The notes below the pieces were generated by a model. It made no database searches, was not told the origin of the DNA, and saw only the letters and a list, made by a program, of their open reading frames with translations. A DNA stretch of 64,000 nucleotides from Ephydatia muelleri (Eukaryota; Porifera; Demospongiae; Spongillida; Spongillidae): the NCBI GenBank assembly GCA_013339895.1, contig JABACO010000006.1:1364535-1428534 (forward strand), read 5' to 3'. Both the position numbers and the translations under genes were made by a program. Below, one piece after another: positions 12,907 to 24,896 of this stretch (positions within the stretch are counted from its first letter, which is position 1; every line of letters begins with the position of its first letter).

Positions 12907-12941
<35 letters not shown>

Positions 12942-13026
12942 CGCGCACACAGGTGTGTACATTCATGGACATGTACGATTTGGGAAAACAGTGTGAGAAA
13001 TAAGAACCCTGCAAGTCGTACAAGCC

Positions 13027-13081
<55 letters not shown>

Positions 13082-13277
13082 CGTGGACGTGTTTGTGTGT
13101 GCAAAGATACAGTAGGTGGGTGTGTGGCAGGTAACAATGCAAGTGCGTAGTGCATGGTCACGTGCTATGTGAGCTAACCTATAGCATCCTTGCAGTGTAG
13201 CCGAGTTGGCGTGACAGGAATGAAGTTAAGCAAGCGAATGTGGGAAAGCTTTATAATACACTACTAGGTACCGAACG
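8757..13277 (-). repeat. Right arm of the large inverted repeat, longer than the left
   Basis: Reverse complement of 5664-8295, but about 1.9 kb longer. An internal copy of the outer end at about 10380-10505 is followed by a switch back to inner sequence. This indicates a tandem duplication within the arm. The minisatellite units (on this strand CAAGTGGTACAAGCCC) number about twenty. The boundary with unique DNA is just after ACCGAACGG near 13277. Confidence 0.85.
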
Positions 13278-13540
13278 GTGATAATAAATTTCCTCATAAG
13301 TGGGGACACGAAGGTTTGACATGCTCCCTATGCAGAGCTTTCTAGAAGCAATCACAGATGCTCTGCATACAATGTCTAATGTACCTATTCTCTATAGGGT
13401 GAGATCAGTACATATTGGAGAAACCAAATTACTCTATGACACCTATACATTGTATTGTTGAGCATAATTATTGGCTTAAGCAGAACACATGAGCAGCATC
13501 AAACCATTTTGTTTGCTTAAGTCACTGAATTGTATTTAAG
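13278..13540. other. Non-coding left flank of mirrored block 1
   Basis: From about 13390 this stretch mirrors 41560-41760 (for example GTGAGATCAGTACAT). No coding sequence is seen. Confidence 0.5.
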
Positions 13541-13800
13541 GCAGCTACAACTGTTAGAAAGGTGGTGTAGAGAAAGAAGAAATGAGCTGCTCCAAATACA
13601 GTGTCAAGTCATCATGCATCTATCAGTACCAGAAGGGATAATTGATAAAGAGGATTTCAATCTCCACTATTCAACAGTGAATGATATTTGCCCTGATCAC
13701 TGCGAAGTGTACAATGGTCAAGATTGACCTCAAGAATGCTTTCCATATAGTGCCCATCTAGCTGAAGATTAGAAACTCTATTGGGGGGAGAGGTACAGTG
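13541..13800 (+). pseudogene. Reverse-transcriptase fragment, mirrored copy A
   Basis: Translation gives QLQLLERWCRERRNELLQ, then VIMHLSVPEG, then (after a frame change) KIDLKNAFHIVP. The last motif is the first catalytic-Asp region of an RT related to DIRS-like or similar retroelements. Stops and frame changes show it is a relic. The same relic occurs inverted at 41345-41590. It is too short to assign an order firmly. Confidence 0.6.
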
Positions 13801-14090
13801 TATTGTACCTATAATACTGAATGTTATGATCCAATTCCCTTGCATATAGCCTCATGGGTTCAAAAGTTACAAACAAAGCAGCTTTTTTTTTGTCGGCTGC
13901 TTCATTTGGAAAAGTCTGTATATGTATGGAGTGATGTACTGTACCTAAAAATGCCCATTTGCACAAAATGGGAAAAGCTTAATCCAAATCTTTGAGGATA
14001 CGGATAAAGAGTAATGATGTGGTGACAAAGTTGGGGGGGGGGGGTGTGTGTGTGTGTGTGTGGACCCCCCTGAGGTAAGTGAAGAAAGTA

Positions 14091-14388
14091 TCACACCTAC
14101 ATGGATGAGCATCACACCTACATGGATGAACATCACATCTACATGGATGAGCATCACACCTACATGGATGAGCATCACACCTACATGGATGAGCATCTCA
14201 CCTACATGGGTGAGCATCACACCTACATGGATGAGCATCACACCTACATGGATGAGCATCGCACCTACATGGATGAGCATCACACTTACATGGGTGAGCA
14301 TCACACCTACATGGATGAGCATCACACCTACATGGATGAGCATCACACCTACATGGATGAACATCACACCTACGTGGATGAGCAATTA
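14091..14388 (+). repeat. 21-bp minisatellite, about 14 copies
   Basis: Tandem unit containing GAGCATCACACCTACATGG. Twenty-one is divisible by three, so most frames stay open and give false ORFs (repeats of HHTYMDE or SITPTWM). It is the short mirror of the array at 38992-41040. It is preceded by a poly-G/(TG)n stretch at 14032-14062. Confidence 0.97.
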
Positions 14389-14390
14389 AA

Positions 14391-14633
14391 TGGGACAGTT
14401 TCCGCCCCACGGTTAAAATGTTATAAAAATGCATCGCGTTTGAATCGCTATAACTTCCCAACGGATAACGCTATCAACTTCCTATTTTCAACACTTCATA
14501 CTACATCATTTCACTATGAAGTGTTGAAAATAGGAAGTCGATAGCGTTATCCGTTGGGAAGTTATAGCGATTCAAACGCGATGCATTTTTATAATATTTT
14601 AACCGTGGGGCAATTTTCGCGGAAACTGTCCCA
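14391..14633. mobile_element. Palindromic foldback MITE, copy 1
   Basis: It starts TGGGACAGTTTCCG and ends CGGAAACTGTCCCA, and almost the whole length folds on itself around position 14515. Inner arms contain GTTATAGCGATTCAAACG and CCTATTTTCAACACTTC. The left arm lacks about nine bases next to the tip. It is related to the terminal repeats at 1-158 and 5004-5161. No clean target-site duplication is visible. Confidence 0.85.
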
Positions 14634-14837
14634 AATATATATTTATAATCAATTGGAACGTTCTATACGAAAATGGGTCTTGTGGATTTTATTATATAAC
14701 ATAAAATTTAAATCGATATATCTTCCGAAATATTAACGCTATCGGGTTCCTATTTTTAACACAACATACCACACCATTACTATATGCGAAAATCCATTTT
14801 GGTGTCTTACTATATGCGAAAATCCATTTTGGTGTCA
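14634..14837 (+). repeat. Diverged relative of the TIR element with a 33-34 bp direct repeat
   Basis: It shares the CCTATTTTTAACAC...ATACCACACCA pattern with 5110-5150. A segment beginning ACTATATGCGAAAATCC is present twice in tandem near 14780 and 14813. Confidence 0.55.
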
Positions 14838-14978
14838 TCAGTTCCTCGGCAACAATCTAGGATATTGCATCACGATTGGGAGGGACCTTTTCAAGCATTG
14901 GAACGTGTAGGAAGCTGTGATTACAGGGTTAAGATGCAGAGAAGTGTTAACATGCATTTTGACATATGTAGCCATTAG
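14838..14978 (+). pseudogene. Gypsy integrase C-terminal remnant
   Basis: The frame reads PRQQSRILHHDWEGPFQALE and then RVGSCDYRVKMQ, ending at TAG 14976-14978. W-x-GP-x-x and D-Y-x-V are typical of the region after the integrase core in Ty3/gypsy elements. Nothing upstream of it survives. Confidence 0.6.
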
Positions 14979-15562
14979 TCGCATCAACTAAGTCAGTGAA
15001 ACAGTGAGAATAGAGAGACTACTACCTTCCATGCTCCCATAACCACAACATCAAGGTGAACATTTAAAACTTCTAGAAACTATGGACTCGGAGCCAATGC
15101 CAGAGGCTGAGTATGGGCTGGGTCCTGAAGAAGTTCCTACTAATTAAATATGCACCAGACCCAACCCTCAGGTGCACTGAATACCCTCATCAAACAAGAT
15201 GATCACCAGACCACTATAAAAGAAAAGACAGTGTAATGGAGAACTACATGTAGTGGCCACATGACAGGACTAAGTGTGTGGCTGCAAGTGTATGAACTCT
15301 GAACTCTACAGTAGTTGCCAGACTGTCTGGTTGCTGTATATATAATGACGCTTAGGATATGTATATCAGGTGATTGGATGATAAAATTTTCAGTGCTGTT
15401 TAATTAAAAATAAAGGACACGTGTACACATGTTACCCAACAATCAAAGGCGATCCTGACTCACACATTCACACACACAGATGAGCTACACATACTTTTTC
15501 TAATTACAATAATATATGTACAGTGTAGTTACTGATTATTAGTAGATTAAAAACAGACTTAC
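14979..15562. other. Non-coding, start of mirrored block 2
   Basis: From about 15100 the sequence is the reverse complement of 34900-35260, including the GGTTGGGTCTGGTGCATATT region. It would be the intron downstream of the minus-strand Ig exon. No exon is seen here. Confidence 0.6.
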
Positions 15563-16130
15563 ATGCCATTTGTACGTTCAGTGTATCATTGCCAACAATA
15601 GCATTAATAATGCCATCTCTGCATGTGACTGTGGTTCCATTGAAATATTGAGGAGTAGGTATGGTGAGGACAGAGGTGTAGCATGTTCCACTGATGTTGG
15701 TCATCACAGCAGAGAGGTTATCACATGATCCTGGTACTGTATTGAGTGAAGAATTTCCCACTTGTATGAGTGTGATTGTATTTGATGGGTTGTTTGCAGG
15801 GCAAGTAAAGCCAGATCCTGCCCACAAAGTGATCACTGTAAAACCAGCACTACTGAAGGTACATGTGTAGGTGATGATGTCACCAGGACATAGGAATGTT
15901 CTCATTGGTGGGTAGTTGATGTTAAAGGATGGACAGCCAGCTGTATGGATGTGTTACACATGACAGCAATGCAAAGTATATAGTTTTAAAAAATACACTC
16001 ATATCATATCTGTAAGTATCGAACTGAAAAATGGACACCATAGGTAAGTGTGACCAAAAAAACTCTTCACTATGTTGATTATTGCAAACCATAAACCACA
16101 CTTGTTTAATAGAAATATTTCCTCGCATTC
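15100..16130 (-). repeat. Mirrored block 2, left copy
   Basis: Reverse complement of about 34150-35260, covering the Ig exon and its flanks. Differences include small indels in the intronic part. With block 1 it forms a nested palindrome. Confidence 0.8.
15563..15940 (-). pseudogene. Lone Ig-like exon, mirrored paralogue of 34284-34661
   Basis: Open 378-nt exon in the same phase (1-1) as its partner, acceptor CATACAG and donor T|GTAAGT. It encodes an Ig-like domain with the marks LCPGDIITYTC, LWAGSGFTC, GTCYTSVLTIP and NGTTVTCRDG. These are paired cysteines and an Ig-style YxC-type strand, extracellular in this family. Downstream on this strand there is only repeat and transposon sequence, with no FN3 or membrane exon. 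I call it a stranded gene fragment made by the inverted duplication. The exon itself shows no lesion. Confidence 0.7.
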
Positions 16131-16164
16131 AAAAGTAATGTAATATTCCACTATCATACTCTAG

Positions 16165-16533
16165 ATGGCTGTCCACAGTTCTCCCTCACCTCCCCACCAA
16201 TGGGCACCTACTCATGTCCTGGAAGCAGCATTACCTACACCTGTGTCCTTAGCTCAAGTGCTCCTTTTACTGTGATTACCCTGTGGAGTGGATCAGCCTT
16301 CCAATGTCTTCCTACAAACCTGATATCACTCACCCAGAGATCATCTGGAGCAATTCAACCATTCCCCTCAGGATCATGTGGCAGTCTCTCTGCTGTGACA
16401 ACCAATGTTACCTCAACATGCTACACATCTGTCCTCACCATTCCTGCTGTTCAGGCTCTGAATGGAACCACTGTTGTGTGTTATGATGGTAACACTGGAG
16501 CTGTTGTGGGAAGTGATACCCTGAGGATAATGA
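16165..16533 (+). other. Receptor 1 Ig-like exon
   Basis: Acceptor CTCTAG, donor A|GTGAGC, phase 1-1. It encodes GCPQFSLTSPPMG, YSCPGSSITYTCV, LWSGSAFQC, GSCGSLSAVTTNV, CYTSVLTIP and NGTTVVCYDG. The same layout occurs in the Ig exons at 15563, 34284 and 45317. Several N-x-S/T sites fit an extracellular domain. The family match is by internal comparison and general Ig features, not by a search. Confidence 0.75.
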
Positions 16534-19500
16534 GTGAGCTGTACATGATATACATCATCCCATCAGTGACCATGGTCCCATGGACATCATCCCATCAGTG
16601 ACCATGGTCCCATAGACATCATCCCATCAGTGACCATGGTCCCATCATCCCATCAGTGACCATGGTCCCATAGACATCATCCCATCAGTGACCATGGTTC
16701 CATGGACATCATCCCATCAGTGACCATGGTCCCATAGACATCATCCCATCAGTGACCATGGTCCCATAGACATCATCCCATCAGTGACCATGGTCCCATC
16801 ATCCCATCAGTGACCATGGTCCCATAGACATCATCCCATCAGTGACCATGGTCCCATAGCCATCATCCCATCAGTGACCATGGTCCCATAGACATCATCC
16901 CATCAGTGACCATGGTCCCATCATCCCATCAGTGACCATGGTCCCATAGACATCATCCCATCAGTGACCATGGTCCCATAGCCATCATCCCATCAGTGAC
17001 CATGGTCCCATAGACATCATCCCATCAGTGACCATGGTCCCATCATCCCATCAGTGACCATGGTCCCATAGACATCATCCCATCAGTGACCATGGTCCCA
17101 TAGACATCATCCCATCAGTGACCATGGTCCCATAGACATCATCCCATCAGTGACCATGGTCCCATAGACATCATCCCATCAGTGACCATGGTCCCATAGA
17201 CATCATCCCATCAGTGACCATGGTCCCATAGACATCATCCCATCAGTGGCCATGTTCCATAGACATTAATCCCATCAGTGACCATGGTCCCCCTGATACA
17301 TCATCCCATCAGTGACCATGGTCCCATAGACATCATCCCCATCAGTGACCATGGTCCATCATCCCATCAGTGACCATGGTCCCATAGACATCATCCCATC
17401 AGTGACCATGGTCCCATAGACATCATCCCATCACGTGACCATGGTCCCATAGACATCATCCCATCAGTGACCATGGTCCCATCATCCCATCAGTGACCAT
17501 GGTACCATAGACATCATCCCATCAGTGACCATGGTCCCATAGACATCATCCCATCAGTGACCATGGTCCCATAGACATCATCCCATCAGTGACCATGGTC
17601 CCCATAGACATATCCCCTCAGTGACCATGGTCCCATAGCCATAATCCCATCAGTGACCATGGTCCCATAGAACCATCATCCCATCAGTGACAATGGTCCC
17701 ATCATCCCATCAGTGACCATGGTCCCATAGACATCATCCCATCAGTGACCATGGTCCCATAGACATCATCCCATCAGTGACCATGTCCCATAGACATCAT
17801 CCCATCAGTGACCATGGTCCCATCATCCCATCAGTGACCATGGTCCCATAGACATCATCCCATCAGTGACCATGGTCCCATAGACATCATCCCATCAGTG
17901 ACCATGGTCCCATAGACATCATCCCATCAGTGACCATGGTCCCATCATCCCATCAGTGACCATGGTCCCATAGACATCATCCCATCAGTGACCATGGTCC
18001 CATAGATATCATCCCATCAGTGACCATGGTCCCATAGACATCATCCCATCAGTGTCCATGGTCCCATAGACATCCTCCCATCAGTGACCATGGTCCCATA
18101 GACATCATCCCATCAGTGACCATGGTCCCATAGACATCATCCCATCAGTGACCATGGTCCCATAGATATCATCCCATCAGTGACCATGGTCCCATAGAAA
18201 TCATCCCATCAGTGACCATGGTCCCATCATCCCATCAGTGACCATGGTCCCATAGACATCACCCCATCAGTGACCATGGTCTCATAGACATCATCCCATC
18301 AGTGACCATGGTCCCATCATCCCATCAGTGACCATGGTCCCATCATCCCATCAGTGACCATGGTCCCATAGACATAATCCCATCAGTGACCATGGTCCCA
18401 TAGACATCATCCCATCAGTGACCATGGTCCCATCATCCCATCAGTGACCATGGTCCCATAGACATCATCCCATCAGTGACCATGGTCCCATAGATATCAT
18501 CCCATCAGTGACCATGGTCCCATAGCCATCATCCCATCAGTGGCCATGGTCCCATAGACATCATCCCATCAGTGACCATGGTCCCATAGACATCATCCCA
18601 TCAGTGGCCATGGTCCCATAGACATCATCCCATCAGTGACCATGGTCCCATAGACATCATCCCATCAGTGACCATGGTCCCATAGATATCATCCCATCAG
18701 TGACCATGGTCCCATAGACATCATCCCATCAGTGACCATGGTCCCATAGACATCATCCCATCAGTGACCATGGTCCCATAGACATCATCCCATCAGTGAC
18801 CATGGTCCCATAGACATCATCCCATCAGTGACCATGGTCCCATCATCCCATCAGTGACCATGGTCCCATAGACATCACCCCATCAGTGACCATGGTCTCA
18901 TAGACATCATCCCATCAGTGACCATGGTCCCATCATCCCATCAGTGACCATGGTCCCATAGACATCATCCCATCAGTGACCATGGTCCCATAGACATCAT
19001 CCCATCAGTGACTATGGTCCCATAGACATCATCCCATCAGTGACCATGGTCCCATAGACATCACCCCATCAGTGACCATGGTCTCATAGACATCATCCCA
19101 TCAGTGACCATGGTCCCATAGACATCATCCCATCAGTGACCATGGTCCCATAGACATCATCCCATCAGTGACCATGGTCCCATCATCCCATCAGTGACCA
19201 TGGTCCCATAGACATCATCCCATCAGTGACTATGGTCCCATAGACATCATCCCATCAGTGACCATGGTCCCATAGACATCACCCCATCAGTGACCATGGT
19301 CTCATAGACATCATCCCATCAGTGACCATGGTCCCATCATCCCATCAGTGACCATGGTCCCATAGACATCATCCCATCAGTGACCATGGTCCCATAGACA
19401 TCATCCCATCAGTGACCATGGTCCCATAGACATCATCCCATCAGTGACCATGGTCCCATAGACATCATCCCATCAGTGACCATGGTCCCATAGACATCAT

Positions 19501-22500
19501 TCCATCAGTGACCATGGTCCCATAGACATCATCCCATCAGTGACCATGGTTCCATAGACATCATCCCATCAGTGACCATGGTCCCATAGACATCATCCCA
19601 TCAGTGACCATGGTCCCATAGACATCATCCCATCAGTGACCATGGTCCCATAGACATCATCCCATCAGTGACCATGGTCCCATAGACATCATCCCATCAG
19701 TGACCATGGTCCCATCATCCCATCAGTGACCATGGTCCCATAGACATCACCCCATCAGTGACCATGGTCTCATAGACATCATCCCATCAGTGACCATGGT
19801 CCCATAGACATCATCCCATCAGTGACCATGGTCCCATAGACATCATCCCATCAGTGACCATGGTCCCATCATCCCATCAGTGACCATGGTCCCATAGACA
19901 TCATCCCATCAGTGACCATGGTCCCATCATCCCATCAGTGACCATGGTCCCATAGACATCACCCCATCAGTGACCATGGTCTCATAGACATCATCCCATC
20001 AGTGACCATGGTCCCATGGACATCATCCCATCAGTGACCATGGTCCCATGGACATCATCCCATCAGTGACCATGGTCCCATAGACATCATCCCATCAGTG
20101 ACCATGGTCCCATAGACATCATCCCATCAGTGACCATGGTCCCATCATCCCATCAGTGACCATGGTCCCATAGACATCATCCCATCAGTGACCATGGTCC
20201 CATCATCCCATCAGTGACCATGGTCCCATAGACATCATCCCATCAGTGACCATGGTCCCACAGACATCATCCCATCAGTGACCATGGTCCCATCATCCCA
20301 TCAGTGACCATGGTCTCATAGACATCATCCCATCAGTGACCATGGTCCCATAGACATCATCCCATCAGTGACCATGGTTCCATAGACATCATCCCATCAG
20401 TGACCATGGTCTCATAGACATCATCCCATCAGTGACCATGGTCTCATAGACATCATCCCATCAGTGACCATGGTCCCATAGACATCATCCCATCAGTGAC
20501 CATGGTTCCATAGACATCATCCCATCAGTGACCATGGTCTCATAGACATCATCCCATCAGTGACCATGGTCCCATAGACATCATCCCATCAGTGACCATG
20601 GTCCCATAGACATCATCCCATCAGTGACCATGGTCCCATAGACATCATCCCATCAGTGACCATGGTCCCATAGACATCATCCCATCAGTGACCATGGTCC
20701 CATAGACATCATCCCATCAGTGACCATGGTCCCATAGACATCATCCCATCAGTGACCATGGTTCCATAGACATCATCCCATCAGTGACCATGGTCCCATA
20801 GACATCATCCCATCAGTGACCTGGTCCCATCATCCCATCAGTGACCATGGTCCCATAGACATCATCCCATCAGTGACCATGGTCCCATAGACATCATCCC
20901 ATCAGTGACCATGGTCCCATAGACATCATCCCATCAGTGACCATGGTCCCATAGACATCATCCCATCAGGGACCATGGTCCCATAGACATCATCCCATCA
21001 GTGACCATGGTCCCATCATCCCATCAGTGACCATGGTCCCATAGACATCATCCCATCAGTGACCATGGTCCCATAGACATCATCCCATCAGTGACCATGG
21101 TCCCATAGACATCATCCCATCAGTGACCATGGTCCCATAGACATCATCCCATCAGTGACCATGGTCCCATAGACATCATCCCATCAGTGACCATGGTCCC
21201 ATAGACATCATCCCATCAGTGACCATGGTTCCATAGACATCATCCCATCAGTGACCATGGTCCCATAGACATCATCCCATCAGTGACCTGGTCCCATCAT
21301 CCCATCAGTGACCATGGTCCCATAGACATCATCCCATCAGTGACCATGGTCCCATAGACATCATCCCATCAGTGACCATGGTCCCATAGACATCATCCCA
21401 TCAGTGACCATGGTCCCATAGACATCATCCCATCAGGGACCATGGTCCCATAGACATCATCCCATCAGTGACCATGGTCCCATCATCCCATCAGTGACCA
21501 TGGTCCCATAGACATCATCCCATCAGTGACCATGGTCCCATAGACATCATCCCATCAGTGACCATGGTCCCATAGACATCATCCCATCAGTGACCATGGT
21601 CCCATAGACATCATCCCATCAGTGACCATGGTCCCATCATCCCATCAGTGACCATGGTCCCATCATCCCATCAGTGACCATGGTCCCATAGACATCATCC
21701 CATCAGTGACCATGGTCCCATAGACATCATCCCATCAGTGACTATGGTCCCATAGACATCATCCCATCAGTGACCATGGTCCCATAGACATCATCCCATC
21801 AGTGACCATGGTCCCATCATCCCATCAGTGACCATGGTCCCATGGACATCATCCCATCAGTGACCATGGTCCCATAGACATCATCCCATCAGTGACCATG
21901 GTCCCATAGACATCATCCCATCAGTGACCATGGTCCCATAGACATCATCCCATCAGTGACCATGGTCCCATAGACATCATCCCATCAGTGACCATGGTCC
22001 CATAGACATCATCCCATCAGTGACCATGGTCCCATAGACATCATCCCATCTGTGACCATGGTCCCATCATCCCATCTGTGACCATGGTCCCATAGACATC
22101 ATCCCATCAGTGACCATGGTCCCATAGACATCATCCCATCAGTGACCATGGTCCCATAGACATCATCCCATCATCACATGTCATATACTCTAAGATGTAC
22201 ATGCCGGTATACAGTATAAGGGAACCTTGCTCTTCCATTCACATACACATGCACACACACACAACATTCACAGGGGCACTACCACCTGATAACACTACCA
22301 TCAAGGCTGTGTCTGTCTTTAACCCCAACAACACTCTTCGTCACCTTGAGATAACATGGACGCCAGTGGTAAGGGATCTTATGGTGTGTCCCCATCATCT
22401 CCCTCCTCCCCTCTCCAGGGAGGTGCTGTGACCATATATGGAGTGTACCATGGTGGTGGTATCTATGGCTACACAAGCTGTACTACACCACAATGCTTCT

Positions 22501-24610
22501 ATGTTGTACCAGTGTCTGTGGCTTCCACCAGTTATGTCATCTCTGTGGCATCAGTGAATAAGGATGGAGATGTGGGTCCTAAGAGCACCACTACCATATA
22601 TGGTAAGTGTTATTGTAAGCTATATTAAGAACAGCATACATTGAAGTGGTTGTGTACATGTACACTGGCAAGGTGTCTGGCAGTTAATGTTTCTTTGAAA
22701 GCTTACTCCTGCATTTTGAGCCATGAATATGTTTAATTAACTAATCAGTGTCTAGGCTTCAGTTGCTGGTAAATTGGGTTACTTTACAATGCAGAAGAGA
22801 ATGGGCGGGGCACTTTTGATACTCCTGTTGTATATACGAGTCTCTGGACATATCTGTGTGTAAATATAGGCCTGCTTGTGGCTTGATGTGACTGCCCTTG
22901 CTGGTCATGTTGGTCGATTGTAGCTATCAGTTTATGTATTACTCACCTTTATATACATAAATGAATGCCTGACCACATATCCTTCCCCCGACCTATGACT
23001 GACCTATGAACATTAGAGCAGTAAAGGGTTAAAGTGCCCCACTATGTAAGCAGGTACATATATGGATGTGGTTGTGCTCAACTACATTATTGTCTAGTTA
23101 TATAGAAAGTATTTTCCTGGACCCATGAAAATGTGGCCACTAATTTCATATCTTTATACAATGATTCCCAGTACACCAAGTGTAACAGGTGCATTTACAG
23201 GCTGACGATCTCACTGACAACAAACATGACACCAGCTTTAATTGGAAAATGTTTCATTCATAGATGTCGTACCTTCTAGCTGCTTGTGCAAGTTACTTCA
23301 TCTGTTCTTTTATCTTTCTGTTCAATAGAAGTTATAACAGTAGATTATTCTTTAATGTAACAGTAGTGGTGAAGTAATGTTGCATGTATGTTTAAACAGT
23401 ACTCTCTCTTTCTACCCTCTGTATTTAGGCACAACAAACAACACATTCATTAGCCATGTTATGACAATGGCGTATGTTTCCATGGCAACCATTGGTTGCT
23501 CATTCTCGACCAACCAGTGCTTCTACTGTGTGGTGTGCTGCAGTACTGATCCCTCTGTTCCTCCTGACTCAAGTGTGTGCAACATCTCCACTACCAGAGG
23601 CACAGAGGTGACTGTCTCCCTACAAGGCCTCACCAGTGGTCAGATGTACTACTGCAAGGCAGCAGCTACCAACACTAACTCTAATAACTGTGCTGGTCCA
23701 GTGGTTGGAGGTGTGAAGGTGTTCTTCAGTTTCATGACATCATCAGTGCCAATAACAAGTTCATCATCACCAACATCAACAATAATTACATGTGAGTACT
23801 GTTTGTGGGGAGGTATGTGGGGGGGGGGGGGGAGGTACACGATTGACAGAAACATATGCTTATGTTGCTTATGACAGTACTTGTATTGTGCTACACTAGG
23901 CATGATGCTATTTTTACCAATCTGTTGTCATGACAACACTTTTTTTTCCATTTTGTCACAGTGTTTTGCTTCAGCAAACTTTGAGTGTAGAGCTTTTGCA
24001 CGAATGCATTTTCCCTATTTAGAGACCATGTACCATTCTATATGGGACAGTTTCCGCGAAAATTGCCCCACGGTTAAAATGTTATAAAAATGCATCGCGT
24101 TTGAATCGCTATAACTTCCCAACGGATAACGCTATCGACTTACTATTTTCAATACCTCATAGTGAAATGGTGTAGTATGAAGTGTTGAAAATAGGAAGTC
24201 AATAGCGTTATCCGTTGGGAAGTTATAGCGATTCAAACGCGATGCATTTTTAACCGTGGGGCAATTTTTCATATAATGCCATTGATTGCTTACTGGAAAC
24301 ACGTACACATGTTTCCTTAGTTACCATATGCTCGCTTTCTTCATGTGCGGCCTGCATTGGCACATCTACTGCTGTTGGCATATCAGTTGCCATGACATTT
24401 ATCCTCTCCTTCTCTCTGGGAGGTTTGGTGACTGTCATCATAATATGTGGTTGCTACAACCCAAGAAGGTTCTCTTCTAAGACTACCAAGTCCCCTCCCC
24501 CAGTCCCTACTGCTATTCCTGCTACATATGAGGTGGTGGGCTTTAATAAGAAAGAGGGCAATACAATTGAGTTAGAGAGCAATTCTGCATATGGAACAGG
24601 AAGACACTGA
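16165..24610 (+). CDS. Receptor 1: Ig-like, FN3-like, membrane-proximal and TM/tail exons
   Basis: Multi-exon gene read from splice motifs: Ig 16165-16533, FN3 22274-22368 plus 22419-22602, membrane-proximal 23429-23791, TM/tail 24321-24610. Every module boundary is phase 1, and the small FN3 intron (50 bp) is phase 0. The product is a single-pass surface protein with an Ig-like domain, one FN3-like domain, a Cys-rich stalk, one helix and a cytoplasmic tail of about 60 residues. No signal-peptide exon is visible upstream, where the inverted block 2 intervenes. The last exon has lost its ancestral acceptor (see findings). The intron after Ig is filled by a 5.6 kb minisatellite. The gene could be functional only if a signal exon lies elsewhere and a substitute acceptor is used. 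Confidence 0.65.
16546..22172 (+). repeat. 5.6 kb minisatellite of 26/32-bp units in receptor 1 intron
   Basis: About 180 units share CATCCCATCAGTGACCATGG and come in two length classes that differ by a 6-bp AGACAT insertion. Blocks are repeated at a higher order: variant markers at 20816, 20966 and 20761 recur about 466 bp later. The array lies wholly between the Ig and FN3 exons. No ORF is supported. Confidence 0.97.
22274..22602 (+). other. Receptor 1 FN3-like exon pair
   Basis: Exons 22274-22368 and 22419-22602 flank a 50-bp intron (GTAAGG...TCTCCAG). They encode NPNNTLRHLEITWTPV, then GGAVTIYGVY, then FYVVPVSVASTSYVISVASV. The W in strand B and the Tyr in strand C/F positions fit an FN3 beta-sandwich. 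A near-identical pair in receptor 3 (50969-50651) has a 9-base deletion removing three residues of SVASV. Confidence 0.75.
22603..23428. other. Receptor 1 intron
   Basis: Plain AT-leaning intronic sequence. I see no exon, repeat array or mobile element in it. Confidence 0.6.
23429..23791 (+). other. Receptor 1 membrane-proximal exon
   Basis: Phase 1-1 exon, acceptor TATTTAG, donor T|GTGAGT. It encodes a Cys-rich stretch with FYCVVCCS, SLQGLTSGQMYYCKAAATN and GGVKVFFSF, then a Ser/Thr/Pro-rich stalk. It is probably FN3-related (SLQGLTSGQMYYC resembles strands E-F). Paralogues at 37950 and 49885 share the C-terminal half almost unchanged. A poly-G run follows in the intron at 23820-23832. Confidence 0.7.
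24043..24268. mobile_element. Palindromic foldback MITE, copy 2, in receptor 1 intron
   Basis: It starts TGGGACAGTTTCCGCG and mirrors itself around 24165. The right arm stops at GTGGGGCAATTTT, so the right tip is lost. It lies about 50 bp before the candidate acceptor of the last exon, and may have arrived with the event that damaged that acceptor. Confidence 0.85.
24321..24610 (+). other. Receptor 1 TM and cytoplasmic-tail exon, altered acceptor
   Basis: It encodes the helix ISVAMTFILSFSLGGLV... followed by CGCYNPRRF, a proline-rich KSPPPVPT and ATYEVVGFNKKEGN, then the stop. Relative to the copy at 42642, ten bases holding the acceptor (TCTCCATAG) are deleted. The nearest usable AG is TTTCCTTAG at 24312-24320. 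It keeps phase 1 and adds six codons without a stop. Use of that site is inference. Confidence 0.6.
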
Positions 24611-24896
24611 TAGGAACATTTATTACATCGAGTGTTCTATTTTGTAGCAAGACAATTAGTATTATTTTGAAAGGTTGTTTTTTAGAATATGTTGATTGAT
24701 AATATTTACACGGAAAAGAATTAGTAGAGTTACCATGGATACTGTGGATACTGATCTCTAGAGTTTGCATGTGTATTACATTTAATTAATAGCCACGTAT
24801 AGCTGAACACATCAACTACATTGATTGGTATCCATGGTTTCGAACTGTTACTTCTGCAATCTGAATAGCTGCATGTAATGGACTTGTTAACACTCA

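Noticed and set aside
5801..13161. Many frames rich in His-Thr or Cys-Val (for example 293 codons on the minus strand at 9420-10301)
   Set aside because: They are translations of (CA)n/(TG)n minisatellite units. They lack starts, splice context and any non-repeat composition.
16546..22172. CRISPR-like array of regularly spaced short repeats
   Set aside because: There are no unique spacers: everything between repeats is itself repeated, and the setting is an animal intron.
14391..24268. Target-site duplications for the two foldback MITEs
   Set aside because: Flanking bases are short AT-rich strings that do not match exactly, and copy 2 lacks its right tip. No duplication can be claimed.
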